Positions 33,580 through 42,254 of a stretch of 64,000 bases of DNA are shown here, one piece after another. The stretch spans positions 61,690 through 125,689 of the forward strand of contig CBFCZO010000001.1 in NCBI GenBank assembly GCA_965602675.1. The letters are read 5' to 3'. This DNA comes from DATKUA01 sp965602675 (GTDB taxonomy: Bacteria; Acidobacteriota; DATKUA01). Positions within the stretch are counted from its first letter, which is position 1, and every line of letters starts with the position of its first letter. The notes under the pieces are model-generated. The model was not told where the DNA came from. It saw nothing but the letters and a program-made list of their open reading frames with translations, and searched no databases. The position numbers were made by a program, and so were the translations under genes.

Positions 33580-34266
33580 TCAACTAGAATAGGGGATGGG
33601 ATCTTTCACTCCGGCTTCCTCGAAACCCCTGAGCCTCAGACGGCAACTGTCGCAACGGCCACACGCCCGCCCCTTCGGCCCGGGATCGTAACAACTGCTT
33701 GTGATACTGTAATCGACCCCGAGCTCTATACCTGTAAGGATGATTTCAGATTTCTTCATCTCGATCAAGGGCGCGTGGATTTTAAATGTGCCTCGCTCCT
33801 GCGCTGCTGCTGCGGTTGCCATATTGGCCAGGCACGAGTACGCGTCGATAAACTCTGGCCTGCAGTCGGGGTAGCCGCTGTAGTCGACGGCGTTTGCGCC
33901 GATGAAGATATCCCAGGCCCCCAGCACCTCTGCCCAGGCTAGAGCGAGGCTCAAGAGCAGCGTGTTGCGCGCGGGCACGTATGTCACCGGGATTCCTTCA
34001 GAGCGTTCGCCTTTAGGAATCTCGATATTATTGGTCAGTGCCGAGCCGCCGATCGGCCGCAGATCATAGCTGAGCACTAGATGGCGTTCCGCCTCCAAAG
34101 CCGAGGCGACGCGCCGTGCCGCATCGATCTCAAGCCTGTGGCGTTGGCCGTAGTCGACTGTTAGCGCGAAGCAGCGGAAACCGCGCGATCTCGCCACGGC
34201 CATCGTGGTCGCCGAATCGAGGCCGCCGCTGAGCAGCACGACGGCCTTGTCATTCAACCCGCTCAT
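33580..34266 (-). CDS. queC: 7-cyano-7-deazaguanine synthase
   Basis: A 228-residue ATP-dependent enzyme converting 7-carboxy-7-deazaguanine and ammonia to preQ0, a queuosine precursor. The PP-loop is VVLLSGGLDSATTMAVA with VDYGQRH after it; the C-terminal zinc site is intact (SCYDPGPKGRACGRCDSCRL). It overlaps the queE stop by 4 bases. queD, queF and tgt are not in the window. Confidence 0.95.
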   Translation of the reverse strand: MSGLNDKAVVLLSGGLDSATTMAVARSRGFRCFALTVDYGQRHRLEIDAARRVASALEAERHLVLSYDLRPIGGSALTNNIEIPKGERSEGIPVTYVPARNTLLLSLALAWAEVLGAWDIFIGANAVDYSGYPDCRPEFIDAYSCLANMATAAAAQERGTFKIHAPLIEMKKSEIILTGIELGVDYSITSSCYDPGPKGRACGRCDSCRLRLRGFEEAGVKDPIPYSS

Positions 34267-34910
34267 CGGCCCCGCTCGTCTCCCCAGATGATTTTGTGCA
34301 ACTGTATCTGCAACCTGGCCTGAAGCCGGTCACGCAGCATCCACTCCGCAAGTGTGCGCGGATCGAGTTCCCCGAATGCGGGGCTGAAAAGGATTTGGCA
34401 TCGCCCGGCAAGCTTTTCGCGATGAATCACGTCGCACGCCCAATCGTAGTCGCTGCGGTCGGCGACGACGAATTTTATCTCGTCATGCGGGCGGAGCTGT
34501 CGGGTGTTCTCCCAGCAGATCGACCCGCTTGAGCCGCTTGTCGGGCATTTCAGGTCCATTATTCTGATCACCCTGGGATCGACGCACGAGATGTCGAGTG
34601 TGCCGTTGGTCTCCAGCAGGACAGTGGCGCCATCGTCCAGCAGGATGTCGATAAGCTCGCCACAAGCTGGTTGCAGGAGCGGCTCGCCGCCGGTAATCTG
34701 GACGAGGGGCAGCCCGAAATCGCGCACCCGCGCCGCCACCTCTTTCACATCCATCTCATTGCCGGTTTCGGCGTCCTGAGCAAACTCGGTATCGCAGTAG
34801 CTGCAGCGCAGGTTACAGCCGGCCAGCCTCACAAAGGCGCACGGCAGGCCCGCCCGCGTGCCCTCACCCTGAATGCTTTCGAATAATTCCGCGATCCTCA
34901 GCTTGCCCAT
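34263..34910 (-). CDS. queE: 7-carboxy-7-deazaguanine synthase (radical SAM)
   Basis: A 215-residue radical SAM enzyme. The cluster motif is CNLRCSYCDTEFAQ (Cx3Cx2C), preceded by ESIQGEGTRAGLPCAFVRLA, and the SAM-contacting VQITGGEPLLQP follows. It rearranges carboxy-tetrahydropterin to 7-carboxy-7-deazaguanine, the substrate of the next gene product. It is first in the minus-strand queE-queC-lipoprotein operon and divergent from the mutase gene. Confidence 0.95.
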   Translation of the reverse strand: MGKLRIAELFESIQGEGTRAGLPCAFVRLAGCNLRCSYCDTEFAQDAETGNEMDVKEVAARVRDFGLPLVQITGGEPLLQPACGELIDILLDDGATVLLETNGTLDISCVDPRVIRIMDLKCPTSGSSGSICWENTRQLRPHDEIKFVVADRSDYDWACDVIHREKLAGRCQILFSPAFGELDPRTLAEWMLRDRLQARLQIQLHKIIWGDERGR

Positions 34911-35048
34911 GATTTCGCCCGATGGAGCAAAACCGCATTGTAGCAGATGGACTTAGGTCGGGCATCTTCACGCTTCAGCCAGGCAGCGCCTTGTGATAGC
35001 ATCCGAAAGCAGATGGGCTATAGATAAGCTTTTGAAAGGTCAGGATCG

Positions 35049-36395
35049 ATGAAGGATACGATTTTCCGCAAATACGACATCCGCGGCATAGTTGACGAGG
35101 ATCTCAACGAAGAGATAGTGACAAATATCGGCCGGGCTTTCGGCAGCCTGATGCGGTGGGAAGGCCGCGGCACAGTTGCGGTCGGCCGCGACGCCCGCCT
35201 GTCTTCCGAAGACTACCGCGACGCGCTGATCCGCGGCCTCACCTCCACCGGCTGTAACGTAGTCGACGTCGGCATGGTTCCGACTCCGCTGCTCTATTTC
35301 GCGATCTATCATTTCGAGACCGACGGCGGGATGATGATCACCGGCAGCCACAACCCTCCCGAGTACAACGGTTTCAAGCTCTGCCGAGGCCTGATGGCGC
35401 TCTTCGATAAGGAAATCACCGGCATCCGAGACATTATCGTTGAGGGCCGCTTTGAGAGCGGCGAGGGATTCGTACGCCAGGTGGACGTGCTTGAGATTTA
35501 CATAGAGAAGATAAAAGAAATCATCAAACTGCAGCGCCCGTTAAAAGTGGCCGTTGATGCGGGCAACGGAGTCGCCGGCCTGGTTGCCCCGCGGCTTTAC
35601 AGGGAGCTCGGCTGCGAAGTCACTGAATTCTACACCGAACCCGACGGCCGCTTCCCCAACCATCATCCTGATCCCACCGTGCCGGAGAACATGACCGAGC
35701 TGATCGACGAAATCAAAAAGGGTGGGTATGATCTCGGTATCGGCTTCGACGGCGACGGCGACCGCATCGGCATCGTCGACCGCGACGGCACGCTGCTCTT
35801 CGGCGACCAACTCATGGTCTTGCTCTCCCGCGAGGTGCTCGCGCGCCTGCCGGGCTCGAAAATCATCTTTGACGTCAAGTGTAGCCAGAATCTCATCGAC
35901 GACATCCGCAGGAATGGCGGGGAGCCTGTAATGTGGCGCACCGGCCACAGCTTCATCAAGACCAAGATGAAGGAGACTGGAGCGCCGATCGCAGGCGAGA
36001 TGAGCGGCCATATATTCTTCAGCGACCGCTTCTTCGGCTTCGACGACGCCACATACGCCGGTGCGCGGCTGATGGAAATCGCTTCCACCGGAAATAAATC
36101 CTTCCTCGAGATGCTTTCCGACCTGCCGCGGGTCTACAACACCCCGGAGATCAAGTATCCCTGCCCGGAGGAAAAGAAGTTCACCGCCGTTGACTGGATT
36201 ACCGAACACTTTCGCAAAACACACGAAGTGATCGACATCGACGGCGCGCGCGTCAATTTTGGCGATGGGTGGGCGCTCGCCCGCGCCTCCAACACCACCC
36301 CCTTCATCATCCTCCGCTTTGAAGCTCAGAGTCAGGCGAGGCTGGAGGAGATCCGGGAGAGCGTCACGGAAGTGGTGAAAAGCTACGCAGGTTGA
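35049..36395 (+). CDS. phosphomannomutase/phosphoglucomutase
   Basis: A 448-residue alpha-D-phosphohexomutase of AlgC type. FRKYDIRGIVDEDL opens the protein; the phosphoserine loop is ITGSHNPPEYNGFKL near 97-111, the Mg2+ loop is FDGDGDRIGIVD near 233, the sugar-ring loop is AGEMSGHIFF near 315, and the C-terminal phosphate loop is RASNTTPFIILRFE. It interconverts 1- and 6-phosphates of mannose or glucose for GDP-mannose or UDP-glucose supply, which fits the glycan and LPS genes elsewhere in the window. Confidence 0.93.
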   Translation: MKDTIFRKYDIRGIVDEDLNEEIVTNIGRAFGSLMRWEGRGTVAVGRDARLSSEDYRDALIRGLTSTGCNVVDVGMVPTPLLYFAIYHFETDGGMMITGSHNPPEYNGFKLCRGLMALFDKEITGIRDIIVEGRFESGEGFVRQVDVLEIYIEKIKEIIKLQRPLKVAVDAGNGVAGLVAPRLYRELGCEVTEFYTEPDGRFPNHHPDPTVPENMTELIDEIKKGGYDLGIGFDGDGDRIGIVDRDGTLLFGDQLMVLLSREVLARLPGSKIIFDVKCSQNLIDDIRRNGGEPVMWRTGHSFIKTKMKETGAPIAGEMSGHIFFSDRFFGFDDATYAGARLMEIASTGNKSFLEMLSDLPRVYNTPEIKYPCPEEKKFTAVDWITEHFRKTHEVIDIDGARVNFGDGWALARASNTTPFIILRFEAQSQARLEEIRESVTEVVKSYAG

Positions 36396-36463
36396 ACAAT
36401 TACCGTCCTCTAATTGACAGGCGGCGGCGGCCTCCAATAACATGGGGGTTGCAGGGAGGTATT

Positions 36464-36961
36464 ATGTTTCAAGTCGGCGATAAGGTGGTTTATCCCAACC
36501 ACGGTATCGGTTTGATCGATGCCATGAACGAATTCGAGGTTGCCGGCGAGAAAATTCGCTTTTTTAACGTCCACATCCTTTCATCCAACAGCACAGTCAA
36601 GGTCCCCGCCAACAACGCCGACGCTGTCGGCCTGCGTGAGCTCGTCAAGAAGAAAGACATCAAGGATGTCTACGCCTATCTGCGGGGTCCTGATTTGGCG
36701 CGCTACGACGATTGGAAGGAGCGCTTCAAGGTCAACTCCGACCTGATGCGTACCGGTAAGATGCACGAGATGGCTGTTGTGCTTAAGAGCCTCCATTTCG
36801 TCAGCCTCGAAAAGCCGCTCAGCTTCCGCGAGAAGCGGATGCACGAGCGAGCGACAAGCCTGATAGCCACCGAGATCGCCGAAGTCCGCAATACTTCACC
36901 GCTGGAGATTGAGAAGAAGCTGTTGAAGTCGCTCGACGAGGCCGTGGAGAAGGTTGGCTAA
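36464..36961 (+). CDS. CarD family transcriptional regulator
   Basis: A 165-residue protein. ATG 36464 follows GGGAGGT; the open upstream extension is not supported. The N-terminal RNA-polymerase interaction domain (FQVGDKVVYPNHGIGLI) contacts the beta subunit; the C-terminal helical domain with DDWKERFKVNSDLMRTGK and LSFREKRMHERATSL binds the upstream edge of the bubble. CarD-type proteins stabilise open complexes at rRNA and other promoters. It stands alone between metabolic genes. Confidence 0.94.
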   Translation: MFQVGDKVVYPNHGIGLIDAMNEFEVAGEKIRFFNVHILSSNSTVKVPANNADAVGLRELVKKKDIKDVYAYLRGPDLARYDDWKERFKVNSDLMRTGKMHEMAVVLKSLHFVSLEKPLSFREKRMHERATSLIATEIAEVRNTSPLEIEKKLLKSLDEAVEKVG

Positions 36962-37064
36962 TCCGGACACGCTCGTTGCCTATATCGTCATCACCGCCCC
37001 CTCTTGATCATCTCTTTCCTCCTGTCTACTATCCCTATACAAAGCCTGATCGGAGGGAGGAACC

Positions 37065-38096
37065 ATGTTCCGCACGCTCTACTGGGACGGCGATGCCGTC
37101 GTAATGCTCGACCAGCGGCTCCTACCGCATGAGGAAAAATACAACCGCTACGAGAAATTTGAGGACGTCGCGCAGGCAATCACCGACCTCGTAGTTCGCG
37201 GGGCGCCGGCTATCGGCGTGGCGGCGGGAATGGGCATTGCCCTCGGCGTCGTCAAACTTCCCGAAAGCGCCAATGTGGCATCCGAGTTCGCGACGATCTG
37301 CGAGCGGATGTCGAAGGCCCGCCCGACAGCCATCAATCTGTTCTGGGCGATCGAGCGCATGTGGAAGCTGTTCGAAACGAACAGCGAAAAATCACTTTCC
37401 AACTTGAAGAAAATCCTCATCGACGAGGCGGTGAGGATGCATGACGAAGACATTGCATCCTGCAAAGCCATCGGCCGCTTCGGCGGGCCGCTGATGCCCG
37501 ACGAGGGGATCGTCCTCACCCACTGCAACGCCGGGGCTCTGGCAACCGCTGGATACGGCACCGCCCTGGGCGTCATCCGTGGCGCAGTAGAGCTGGGCAA
37601 GAAGATACACGTCTACAGCGACGAAACCCGCCCCTTCAACCAGGGTGCGCGCTTGACCACCTGGGAACTGATGAAGGACGGCATCGGCGTCACCCACATC
37701 TGCGACAACATGGCAGGCTATTACATGCAGCAGGGCAAGATCGAGGCAGTCGTAGTCGGCTCCGACCGCATCGCTGCCAACGGTGACGTGGCCAATAAAA
37801 TCGGCACCTATTCGGTTGCCGTCCTGGCCGCGGAGCACGGCATCCCGTTCTACGTTGCCGCGCCGCTGAGCACGGTCGATTTCAATTGCCCCGACGGTTC
37901 GAAGATACCGATAGAGGAGCGCTCCGGCGATGAGAGCGCCTACATCGGCGGCACGAGGATAACGCCGGAGGGAGTGCCCAGCGCCTATCCGGCATTCGAC
38001 GTCACTCCTGCGCGGCTCGTCACAGCGATAATCACCGATAAGGGTGTAGCCGAACCGCCGTATACGGAAGCCTTGAGGCGACAGCGCGACAGCTGA
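37065..38096 (+). CDS. mtnA: S-methyl-5-thioribose-1-phosphate isomerase
   Basis: A 343-residue methionine-salvage enzyme opening the ring of methylthioribose-1-phosphate to the ribulose form. Diagnostic segments: VVRGAPAIGVAAGMG near 47, LTHCNAGALATAGYGTALG with the catalytic Cys near 152, YSDETRPFNQGARLTTWEL near 183 and the catalytic Asp in GSDRIAANGDVANKIGT near 233. GGAGGGAGG precedes the ATG. No other salvage gene is nearby. Its TGA directly abuts the stop of the convergent gene. Confidence 0.95.
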   Translation: MFRTLYWDGDAVVMLDQRLLPHEEKYNRYEKFEDVAQAITDLVVRGAPAIGVAAGMGIALGVVKLPESANVASEFATICERMSKARPTAINLFWAIERMWKLFETNSEKSLSNLKKILIDEAVRMHDEDIASCKAIGRFGGPLMPDEGIVLTHCNAGALATAGYGTALGVIRGAVELGKKIHVYSDETRPFNQGARLTTWELMKDGIGVTHICDNMAGYYMQQGKIEAVVVGSDRIAANGDVANKIGTYSVAVLAAEHGIPFYVAAPLSTVDFNCPDGSKIPIEERSGDESAYIGGTRITPEGVPSAYPAFDVTPARLVTAIITDKGVAEPPYTEALRRQRDS

Positions 38097-38597
38097 TCAG
38101 TTGCCTTCCTCCGCCGCATCAGGCGGCTTCAACTCGGGTTTGGTCATCGACCAATGGGAGTGGATCAGCTTCCATTCGCCGCCGATCTTTGCGTAGACCT
38201 CGGTCGAATTCCAACGCGAAGTGACCTTCTCCGACCCATCTGGTTGCTTTTCGAACTCGACCAGGTTGTAGGAAAGCAGCGCAACGTCATCGTGCACCTG
38301 CACTGATGGGTTGACCATCTCGAAACGCTCGATATGTATCTTCCCCTTCAGCGGTCGAAGGAATTCCGTGATTGCCTTCAGTCCGTCGATTCGCTTCTCC
38401 AGCGAGGGATCGAAGTAGGTGAACTCCTCCGCCATGGTCCCGAGATATCCTTCCGGGTCCCCGTTGCCCCAGCGTTCCAGGGATGCGCGCTCGAGGGCAA
38501 GTATTTGGCCGGCGACATCCTCGGCAGTATCCTCCGCGCATGCCGTAGCGCAGGCTAAAAAAACGACGCCCAGCAGAGCCAGTAATAAAATCCTCAT
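38097..38597 (-). CDS. secreted NTF2-like (DUF4440/SnoaL-type) protein
   Basis: A 166-residue exported protein starting at ATG 38597 after GAAAGGA. A signal peptide (MRILLLALLGVVFLACATAC) is followed by a cone-shaped NTF2-like domain: ILALERASLERWGNGDPEGY, FTYFDPSLEKRIDGLKAI and EVYAKIGGEWKLIHSHWS are characteristic of DUF4440. Members bind small ligands or act as calcium/calmodulin-kinase-association-like folds; function unknown here. Cys at 16 or 20 could be lipidated, but neither lipobox is good. Confidence 0.8.
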   Translation of the reverse strand: MRILLLALLGVVFLACATACAEDTAEDVAGQILALERASLERWGNGDPEGYLGTMAEEFTYFDPSLEKRIDGLKAITEFLRPLKGKIHIERFEMVNPSVQVHDDVALLSYNLVEFEKQPDGSEKVTSRWNSTEVYAKIGGEWKLIHSHWSMTKPELKPPDAAEEGN

Positions 38598-38699
38598 TTT
38601 CGTTCCTTTCATGCCCCGATGTTGTATAGGGCTGATTCGCTTAATGCTTCAGTCTCCTGATCGATGCCGGCACTGGTGATTTCAACGATGATACTACGT

Positions 38700-38728
38700 A
38701 AGATAGTTTTATATAGTAATTTTGTCAA
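38700..38728 (-). promoter_or_regulatory. sigma-70-type promoter for the NTF2-like gene
   Basis: On the minus strand TTGACA, a 17-base AT-rich spacer, then TATCTT. Transcription would start near 38693, leaving a leader of about 95 bases. The -35 is a perfect consensus. Confidence 0.6.
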
Positions 38729-38794
38729 GTGGTTCATGCGACCCTTCTGGCAAGGATGGCTGAACAGCGCTAAACTTCAGCTGAGAGGGAGAGG

Positions 38795-39865
38795 ATGGAC
38801 GCCGACCTGATACTGGGAATCGAAACCAGCTGCGACGAGACGGCGGCGGCCGTTGTGCGCGGGGGCACGGAAGTGTTCAGCAGTGTCGTTCATTCGCAGA
38901 TCGATGTGCACCGCGAATGGGGCGGCGTCGTCCCGGAGTTGGCCAGCCGGCACCATGCGGAGCAGATCGACCTGATCATTGAGCTGGCCCTGAAGCGGGC
39001 AGGCATAGAAATCGGCGATATTGATGCCGTCGCGGCCACCTACGGCCCCGGCCTGATCGGTGCGCTGCTGGTCGGAGTCTCGGCGGCCAAGGCTATCGCG
39101 CTGGCGCGCGGCGTCCCTTTCGTCGGCATCGACCACATCGAGGCGCACATCCACTCCGTTACTCTCACCCACGGCGAGATTCCCTACCCGGCGCTTTCGC
39201 TCGTCGTCTCCGGCGGCCACACCAGCCTTTTCCGCCAGGAGAAGCAGTTCGAGTACGAGCTGATCGCCCGCACGCGTGACGACGCCGCCGGCGAGGCATA
39301 CGACAAGGTGGCCAAGCTGCTGGACATCGGCTATCCGGGCGGACCCGTGATTGACCGTTTGGCGAAGCTCGGCGATCCCGGTGCCGTGAAGTTCTCGCCG
39401 GTGAAGATGAGCGACGGCTCACTCGACTTCAGCTTTAGCGGTCTCAAGACCGCCGTCCTCTACCTGACCCGAAGGCAGCCTGAGCTGCTCGAGAGAAAAC
39501 TACCCCTGGAAGAGGACAAGCCTTTGCTCGATCTCGTGGCATCATTCCAGGCGGCGGTGATCGCAGAAATCGTCCGCCGGATAGAATCTTTAATCGACGA
39601 GGGCGAAAAGCGCGCGGTCGGCGTCAGCGGCGGCGTCTCCAACAACTCCGGACTGCGCGCGGCGATGGAAGCGCTGGCCGAGCAGCGTGACGTTCCCGCA
39701 TTCTTCCCTGATCCGGCCTACACTTCCGACAACGCGGGCATGATTGCCGCCCTCGCCTGGCACCGCCTGCGTCTCTACGGCCCCTCCCCGCTCGACCTTA
39801 ACCCGGTGCCCAACCTCAGGCTCGCCGAGCCTCCCGGCGCCAAACGCCATCCCCGCAGCGGCTGA
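38795..39865 (+). CDS. tsaD: tRNA threonylcarbamoyladenosine synthase subunit TsaD
   Basis: A 356-residue ASKHA-fold enzyme that transfers threonylcarbamoyl to A37 of ANN-decoding tRNAs with TsaB and TsaE. ILGIETSCDETAAAVV begins the nucleotide fold; the metal histidines are in GIDHIEAHIHS near 112; VVSGGHTSLF and the C-terminal SGGVSNNSGLRAAM and DNAGMIAALAWHR complete it. GAGAGGGAGAGG lies before the ATG. TsaB and TsaE are not encoded in the window. Confidence 0.96.
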   Translation: MDADLILGIETSCDETAAAVVRGGTEVFSSVVHSQIDVHREWGGVVPELASRHHAEQIDLIIELALKRAGIEIGDIDAVAATYGPGLIGALLVGVSAAKAIALARGVPFVGIDHIEAHIHSVTLTHGEIPYPALSLVVSGGHTSLFRQEKQFEYELIARTRDDAAGEAYDKVAKLLDIGYPGGPVIDRLAKLGDPGAVKFSPVKMSDGSLDFSFSGLKTAVLYLTRRQPELLERKLPLEEDKPLLDLVASFQAAVIAEIVRRIESLIDEGEKRAVGVSGGVSNNSGLRAAMEALAEQRDVPAFFPDPAYTSDNAGMIAALAWHRLRLYGPSPLDLNPVPNLRLAEPPGAKRHPRSG

Positions 39866-40034
39866 AATCCGCCTGCCGGCCTTGACAATGAAGCGAGTCG
39901 AAGTCGAGAATCGCTCTATCATGCATGGGGTGCTAGGATCCCTTTCCGAATGCCGGAAGGGGCAATCTGAGCAAAACCGCCTCGGGTGGATACCGATCGA
40001 CTGAACAAGGATTTGATTTGGGGCAGGGGTTCGG

Positions 40035-41000
40035 ATGAATACAGAAGAAACAAAACTGGCGCTTGGCGTGGACGTCGGCGGCTCGTTTCTAAAAGCCGGG
40101 CTGGTGACGAGCGAGGGAGTAATCGTCGAGCGTGAGCACCGGCCGGTGCGAAAGCAGACGCGTGAGTTGTTCTACGGCGCGTTGCGTGAGCTGGCCGAAG
40201 AAATGGTCGAGCACGCAAATGGCGCTGAAATCGTCGGAATGGGCGTCGGCATGCCCGGCTTCATCCACCGGGTGAGGGGCACGATCGAGCAGAGCCCCAA
40301 CCTGCAGGTGATCAACGGCGCGCCGATCTTTGACGACCTGAACGAGTTACTGCCGCTGCCGGTGGTGATCGACAACGACGCCAACGCCGCCGCCTGGGGC
40401 GAGTACTGGGCCGGAGGAGGGAGCGGTGCCGAGCTGCTGATCCTGCTCACCCTCGGCTCCGGCATCGGCGGAGGCATCGTCTGGCGGGGAGACGTCTGGC
40501 GCGGCGTCATCGGCTACGGCGGCGAGATCGGCCACACGGTGATTACACCCCGCGGCCCGCTGTGCAACTGCGGCAAGCGCGGCTGCATAGAAGCGGAGTT
40601 CAGCGACACGGCATTCGCCCGCAAGGCACGCGAGGCGATTGGGGCGGGCAAGCCAACGGTCCTTGCCGAAATCGGCGACGCGCGCATCTTCGGCAAGAGT
40701 GTGACCGACGCGGCAGAAGAAGGTGATCCCGTAGCTTTGGAGATCGTGACCGAATCGAGCTACCTGCTCGGGCAGGTGGTCGGCAACCTCGTCAACGCCC
40801 TCAATCCCGACCAGATAGTGCTCGGCGGCGGCCTGATCGCGGCAGCCGAGCTGCTGATGCCGCTGATAATGAAGGGAGTGGAGGACCGCGCCATCTCGGG
40901 CGCGCTCGAGGCATGCGACGTGCGGCCGAGCGTCCTCGGCAACGACGCCGGCCTCCTCGGCGCGGCCGGCCTCGCCTGGCAGAAGTTTGGAGCCGTTTGA
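40035..41000 (+). CDS. ROK family sugar kinase, glucokinase-like
   Basis: A 321-residue ROK protein without a DNA-binding domain, so a kinase and not a repressor. The ATP motif is LGVDVGGSFLKAGLV; the sugar-binding acidic pair lies in VIDNDANAAAWGEYW; the catalytic region is LTLGSGIGGGIV; the ROK zinc site is CNCGKRGCIEAEF. Likely phosphorylates glucose or another hexose at position 6, feeding the mutase at 35 kb. GGGGCAGGGG precedes the ATG. Confidence 0.92.
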   Translation: MNTEETKLALGVDVGGSFLKAGLVTSEGVIVEREHRPVRKQTRELFYGALRELAEEMVEHANGAEIVGMGVGMPGFIHRVRGTIEQSPNLQVINGAPIFDDLNELLPLPVVIDNDANAAAWGEYWAGGGSGAELLILLTLGSGIGGGIVWRGDVWRGVIGYGGEIGHTVITPRGPLCNCGKRGCIEAEFSDTAFARKAREAIGAGKPTVLAEIGDARIFGKSVTDAAEEGDPVALEIVTESSYLLGQVVGNLVNALNPDQIVLGGGLIAAAELLMPLIMKGVEDRAISGALEACDVRPSVLGNDAGLLGAAGLAWQKFGAV

Positions 41001-41044
41001 CCGGGAATCGAGCCGGTGAGAATATCGGCGCGGGATTAAAGAGA

Positions 41045-41215
41045 ATGTCCGGAAAGAAACAGCCGAAGAAACCCAGCAAGCCGCGGCAGACGTGGGACCG
41101 CAATCCCGTGCAGCGTCCCCACAGCTCTCCCAAAGGCAAAAAGGGTAACGACCGCAAACGTGATAAGGAAGAACTGCGCAGGGAGATCGAGCGGCTAAGC
41201 GAAAGTGAAGAATAA
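41045..41215 (+). CDS. small highly basic protein
   Basis: A 56-residue Lys/Arg-rich protein from ATG 41045 with a weak AAAGAG upstream. Its RQTWDRNPVQRPHSSPKGKK core resembles a widespread family of short basic proteins with 'W-x-x-NPVTR', of unknown role. It follows the ROK kinase by 44 bases and is the last GC-rich gene before the AT-rich islet. Confidence 0.6.
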   Translation: MSGKKQPKKPSKPRQTWDRNPVQRPHSSPKGKKGNDRKRDKEELRREIERLSESEE

Positions 41216-41264
41216 CAAGCCAACCTCTTTTTGGGTTTGCATAATTCAGCATATTTGACAAAAT

Positions 41265-41329
41265 CATAGCGAGTTATCTCCTGCAATACCTATGTGATAC
41301 AAAACTTATGTAAAGTTTGCCTCGCTATG
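41265..41329. repeat. inverted repeat at the left end of the AT-rich islet
   Basis: CATAGCGAG (41265-41273) and CTCGCTATG (41321-41329) are perfect 9-base inverted copies 47 bases apart, immediately upstream of the orphan gene. They may be operator half-sites, a large hairpin, or a trace of the insertion boundary. A TTGACT lies just after the right copy. Confidence 0.5.
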
Positions 41330-41376
41330 GTTGACTTTTGCGGCCCTGCGCACTAAGATTGGTTGGGAGGTTTGTT

Positions 41377-42126
41377 ATGCAGAGAAGAGAACGAAGTGAG
41401 CCGTACCCAAGGAGGGATTTGGAGAGCTGTCTCAATTTCATAAAAGATCTTGCTGGGGAATTCGGATCGGGATTAATTCCAAGAGAAGCTATACGAGATC
41501 ATGTAGGTGTTAGATCAACAACGAGTAGTTCTGTTTCAGTCTTTCTAAGTAGCTCGGAGCAGTTTGGGCTTTTAGAGAACGTCTATGGAAAAGGAATTAA
41601 GATTTCTGATCTGTCGTCCCGTATCATAAGGGGTAAAGCGAGCCAAGAGAAAGATTTAAATATTATAGTGGCGTTCCTTGCTCCACCGTTGTACAGACGA
41701 GTAATACGTGAGTTTAGAGGGGTAGTGCTCCCATCCAATTTAGGGGAGTTTTTTCTTAGAGATAAAAGTATGGCTTCAAAAAATGCAGCTAGAGCTGCTG
41801 CAAATGTTTTTATAAAATCGGGAATATTCGCGAGGGCTATTATTAAAAATCGAATAAACCAGAATGTGCACGAAATGTCAAATATAATGGAAGCTAAGGG
41901 CGTATTCAGTCCTAGTAATAATGAAGAAATCCAGCTGACGATGTTTAGAGACGAAGAAAAATTAATAAGTGTCCCTGCTGTTTTGCCCACGGGAAGAAAG
42001 TTAGAATTGGTTTTACCCGAGCATTTGACACCTGAAGATAAGCGTTTTATTGTCTTTTGGTTAAAGAGCCAAGCCGAAGTGTATGCTTTTGAAGGAGGTG
42101 ATAAGAAAACTGATAAAACTGTATAA
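41377..42126 (+). CDS. orphan AT-rich gene, DUF5343-like winged-helix protein
   Basis: A 249-residue protein; ATG 41377 follows GGGAGG. Codon use is strongly AT-biased (many AAA, ATT, TTA) unlike neighbours, which points to recent transfer. Residues about 8-75 look like a winged helix (REAIRDHVGVRSTTSSSVSV, then QFGLLENVYGKGIKIS), and about 80-155 form a helical block (LAPPLYRRVIREFRGVVLPS, AARAAANVFIKSGIFARAII) with the arrangement of the DUF5343 family, found in genome islands and near defence genes. The end is a short beta tail (VPAVLPTGRKLELVLPEHL). The family call is tentative; no catalytic motif is visible. Confidence 0.75.
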   Translation: MQRRERSEPYPRRDLESCLNFIKDLAGEFGSGLIPREAIRDHVGVRSTTSSSVSVFLSSSEQFGLLENVYGKGIKISDLSSRIIRGKASQEKDLNIIVAFLAPPLYRRVIREFRGVVLPSNLGEFFLRDKSMASKNAARAAANVFIKSGIFARAIIKNRINQNVHEMSNIMEAKGVFSPSNNEEIQLTMFRDEEKLISVPAVLPTGRKLELVLPEHLTPEDKRFIVFWLKSQAEVYAFEGGDKKTDKTV

Positions 42127-42133
42127 GAGGAGA

Positions 42134-42162
42134 ACTCATGATCGCAACCGACGATCATGAGT
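42134..42162. repeat. perfect 11-bp hairpin
   Basis: ACTCATGATCG and CGATCATGAGT pair perfectly around CAACCGA, seven bases after the DUF5343-like gene. No T run follows on the plus strand. On the minus strand it is followed by TCTCCTCTT, a poor terminator. Confidence 0.6.
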
Positions 42163-42203
42163 CCGGTGCTAAAAACTATTTGAATCTCTCAATTCAATTA
42201 TAG
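42138..42203 (+). CDS. possible 21-residue ORF
   Basis: ATG 42138 lies five bases after AGAGGAG, which overlaps the stop of the DUF5343-like gene, and reads MIATDDHESGAKNYLNL before TAG at 42203. It is very short and its start is buried in an 11-bp hairpin (42134-42162), so it could be a regulatory element as easily as a peptide. Confidence 0.25.
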   Translation: MIATDDHESGAKNYLNLSIQL

Positions 42204-42254
42204 TCATCGCCGCCTCTTAAGTCAAACCTTCGGTGACGTAAGGAGGCATTCAAT

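Noticed and set aside
35541..36443. Minus-strand 300-codon frame
   Set aside because: Antisense to the phosphohexomutase, whose active-site motifs are all present; high GC makes long shadow frames common here.
39941..39962. Hairpin CCCTTTCCG/CGGAAGGG before the ROK kinase as a terminator
   Set aside because: The stem has a bulge and no T run follows; it lies where tsaD or ROK expression would not need it.
41331..41359. TTGACT-N17-TAAGAT promoter for the orphan islet gene
   Set aside because: The predicted start near 41366 would cut into the GGGAGG ribosome site, so this placement is doubtful.
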